DNA of 39,276 nucleotides from Acidobacteriota bacterium (GTDB lineage: Bacteria; Acidobacteriota; Blastocatellia; Pyrinomonadales; Pyrinomonadaceae), in the NCBI GenBank assembly GCA_020200235.1, contig JAIVJC010000014.1, positions 1 through 39,276 on the forward strand, written 5' to 3'. The notes beneath the pieces were generated by a model. The model saw nothing but the letters and a program-made list of their open reading frames with translations, was not told the DNA's origin and did no database searches. Positions 36,993-39,276 of this stretch are shown in pieces; the stretch's first letter is position 1; every line of letters starts with the position of its first letter. Position numbers and translations under genes: made by a program.

Positions 36993-37721
36993 TCACTTTA
37001 GTTTCGGGACTGTTACTCTTTGCCCCTCCTGATTGATGATTAGCTTTGTCACCCGTCCCGTGTCATCTCGGACAAAGACGAACTGTGCGGTAAATCCCTT
37101 GATGAAAAATTCAATTTCCGATTCGGGCAACAACTCCATCTTCGGCTGTCCGGTTGTTTGGCTCATCAGTTTGTCGCCCTCCTTAGTAACGCTAAAGATG
37201 ACGTTCGGGGCAACCTCATATTGACCGACGTAAGCGTCGTAGAATTTAGAATCTAAACTGATCGCCTTGCGTGCGGTAGGAATCCGACTGTAATGCCGGG
37301 AGACAACCTGCCAACGCCCCCCGCGCTTCAAGAGAGTGTCGGTGAAGCGTGATTGAAAACTCAGATTGTCCTGAACCTTAGAAACAATGCGCCCCGTGAC
37401 AACAGCCGCATTTCCATAAACGCGCACTTGCATATCTTCGTTAGTGAGAGATGCTTTGACAGAAGCAGGCGGAGCTTGAATGAGTGCTTTCTCTTCGGCT
37501 TTAGTAGCAAACTTGCCGCTTTCATCCGTTCTGGTGAAATCATCGGCAACAATCCGGTCAAACGCCTGTTTGTCGCCGCGTAAATAAGAATTAAGCCACT
37601 CGTCTTCGAGCCGCTTTAATTCTTGCTCGACGTTACCTTGTGCGGAACCTTCGTTTTTCATTTGACCGGGAGCGAAAGAAAATATCGCGAATAAAATTAC
37701 GCCCGTAAAAACTAATTTCAT
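36993..37721 (-). CDS. Exported DUF4440/SnoaL-like protein with C-terminal DUF3471-like domain (cassette gene)
   Basis: Signal peptide MKLVFTGVILFAIFSFAPGQ; ELKRLEDEWLNSYLRGDKQAFDRIVADDFTRTDESG; YDAYVGQYEVAPNVIFSVTKEGDKLMSQTTGQPKMELLPES. Confidence 0.85.
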   Translation of the reverse strand: MKLVFTGVILFAIFSFAPGQMKNEGSAQGNVEQELKRLEDEWLNSYLRGDKQAFDRIVADDFTRTDESGKFATKAEEKALIQAPPASVKASLTNEDMQVRVYGNAAVVTGRIVSKVQDNLSFQSRFTDTLLKRGGRWQVVSRHYSRIPTARKAISLDSKFYDAYVGQYEVAPNVIFSVTKEGDKLMSQTTGQPKMELLPESEIEFFIKGFTAQFVFVRDDTGRVTKLIINQEGQRVTVPKLK

Positions 37722-37754
37722 ACTCTAGCTCCTTACACATTACAACCCGATAGC

Positions 37755-37861
37755 ACCTAACGCTGGCCTTCAGCTGCGGCGCGCGATCAGCATCCAGCCT
37801 GATTGAAAAGGTTACTTGAGAAACATGCTATCGCGCCGTCAGCTGCAAGGCTTTGTTATGC
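37755..37861 (-). other. attC-like integron cassette recombination site
   Basis: ACCTAAC ... GTTATGC; inner GCCTT-CAGCTG-CGGCGCG versus CGCGCCG-T-CAGCTG-C-AAGGC, with extrahelical bases. Confidence 0.85.
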
Positions 37862-37963
37862 GCCGCTCACCGATATACCGGATTTCGTTGGTTCAGGTGC
37901 GCACTAAACTCCTTAAAAGGAATTACAACGGTCCGAGCGCCATGATTGATTGGGCGGCCCACT

Positions 37964-39202
37964 TCATTGGCGCAAAACGTGCGTCTCCGTGCTGCCCGAC
38001 CCCGTGCCGCTCTTCTTGATGGCGAACACGTCACGGTTCGACGCGATCCCGAACTCGAACGTCACATCCGTTTCGTGAAGCGCCGTCCCGGTATGCAGCG
38101 AGAACTGCTGGTACTCGCTCGCCGCCGACAGCACGTGGATCTCCGTGCTGCCCGAATCCGTGCCGCTCTTCTTGATGGCGAACACGTCACGGTTCGACGC
38201 GATCCTGAACTCGAACGTCACATCCGTTTCGTGAAGCGCCGTCCCGGTATGCAGCGAGAACTGCTGGTACCCGCTCGCCGCCGAGAGCACGTGGATCTCC
38301 GTGCTGCCCGAATCCGTGCCGCTCTTCTTGATGGCGAACACGTCGCCGTTCGCGGCGACCCCGAACTCGAACGTCACATCCGTTTCGTGAAGCCCCGTAC
38401 CGGTCTGCAACGAGAACTGCTGGTACGGATTCGTCGGAACACCCACCCCAGGAAAGAAGAGGGGCTGGAAGAAGCACCACACTTGGGCACCTTTCGACTC
38501 GGTTACCACTGTCGTCTGTTCCGGATTTCCAATATTGAGGGACATTGTAACGGTGTCATCATCTGGATAGTTGGGGTCATAGATGCGAATCACCAGATCA
38601 TTACCATTCAAATCGTATCCATAGGCTAGGACTTGGTGGTTTTGACCCATTTGCATGGGATCTGATGACTTGATCCTGATTTGAGCAATCGGAGAAAGGC
38701 GGCCGTTATCGATATCTGTCTTGATCTGCTGCCATGCAACATTGACCATCATCCATGCTCTTCCGCGAGGGGCAAAGAGTGCATTGCTCGCTATCGTTTC
38801 GTGATCAGGCAAAGTCGGGTTCATTAGCCACATATACGATGCTGGCCCAGGGCCGAAAGGGGGAACAGGATAGAATACGAACATGGGAGCAAAGGGGAAC
38901 CCGAGATGGGGCGGGTTGGGAGGAGGAGGAGGAAGAAAGAGATTGAAGCTGCCATACAGTCTTGCCACTATGTAGTCAAACAAAGATCCTGATGAAGGAC
39001 TGGTCGTGTCAGGTGGTATGGGGATACCTGCTTCAAAGTAGTCGCGAGCGGCAAACACCATTCCGCCACACAGTCCATTACTGGCATCGCCAATAGGTAT
39101 CTGCGCAAGTCCCACGTTAATTGTTATATGGGGTACAGAGGGGAATGCGTTTGGAAAATGGAAGCCTGATGTGCTTGGCAAGAAACCCGATACATTTGGC
39201 AT
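37964..39202 (-). CDS. Putative papain/C39-like cysteine peptidase fold with three C-terminal 52-aa repeats (cassette gene)
   Basis: ASNGLCGGMVFAARDYFEAG (candidate Cys), NHQVLAYGYDLNGNDLVIRIYDPNYP (candidate His/Asp); C-terminal repeats YQQFSLHTGTALHETDVTFEFGIASNRDVFAIKKSGTDSGSTEIHVLSAAS. Confidence 0.65.
   Translation of the reverse strand: MPNVSGFLPSTSGFHFPNAFPSVPHITINVGLAQIPIGDASNGLCGGMVFAARDYFEAGIPIPPDTTSPSSGSLFDYIVARLYGSFNLFLPPPPPNPPHLGFPFAPMFVFYPVPPFGPGPASYMWLMNPTLPDHETIASNALFAPRGRAWMMVNVAWQQIKTDIDNGRLSPIAQIRIKSSDPMQMGQNHQVLAYGYDLNGNDLVIRIYDPNYPDDDTVTMSLNIGNPEQTTVVTESKGAQVWCFFQPLFFPGVGVPTNPYQQFSLQTGTGLHETDVTFEFGVAANGDVFAIKKSGTDSGSTEIHVLSAASGYQQFSLHTGTALHETDVTFEFRIASNRDVFAIKKSGTDSGSTEIHVLSAASEYQQFSLHTGTALHETDVTFEFGIASNRDVFAIKKSGTGSGSTETHVLRQ
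37966..38430. repeat. Three tandem 156-bp coding repeats
   Basis: GTGCCGCTCTTCTTGATGGCG recurs at 38004, 38160 and 38316 (exact 156-bp spacing). Confidence 0.93.
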
Positions 39203-39276
39203 TTTTATCTCCCTTCGGTGCTGCTAATGTTAATGACTGCGCAAGTCTCGTTTCATTTGATATTCACAGGTACGTA

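Noticed and set aside
37964-38430. 156-bp tandem repeats as a non-coding satellite
   Set aside because: The period is a multiple of three, the frame is preserved through all three copies, and the encoded 52-aa repeat is well formed.

Overview
High-GC bacterial window; gene content (Oar-like TonB receptor, TPR/TolB-like proteins, group 1h-like hydrogenase) resembles Acidobacteriota/Blastocatellia, but this taxonomy is an inference. The core is a [NiFe]-hydrogenase maturation and structural locus (about 9.9-30.5 kb): an M52 endopeptidase with Nik/Dpp-type permeases, hypF-hypC-(SIS isomerase)-hypD-hypE, a CooC-like P-loop ATPase interrupted by an in-frame TGA exactly where a CxC metal-binding motif is expected, four small TM/coiled-coil proteins in an A-B-A-B pattern, a group 1h-like small subunit, a 3.9-kb interruption (HicB, truncated HicA, TonB-dependent receptor), the large subunit, a degenerate M52-like protein, a NifU-like/Rieske fusion with altered cluster motifs, and a Cys-rich HxlR-like regulator broken by a frameshift. 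From about 32.0 kb to the right edge, the sequence is best read as an integron-type gene cassette array (CALIN, or the distal part of an integron): four full attC-like sites plus one half site. All cassette genes are on the minus strand with an attC-like site at each 3' end, and a degraded IS30-family element is inserted in one cassette. Four intergenic inverted repeats with heptad-periodic arms appear to form one architectural family. The left part is ordinary chromosome (guaB, lipid kinase, AlaX, tRNA-Ala) plus a PIN-domain gene pair. All calls come from reading the sequence; no database search was run.
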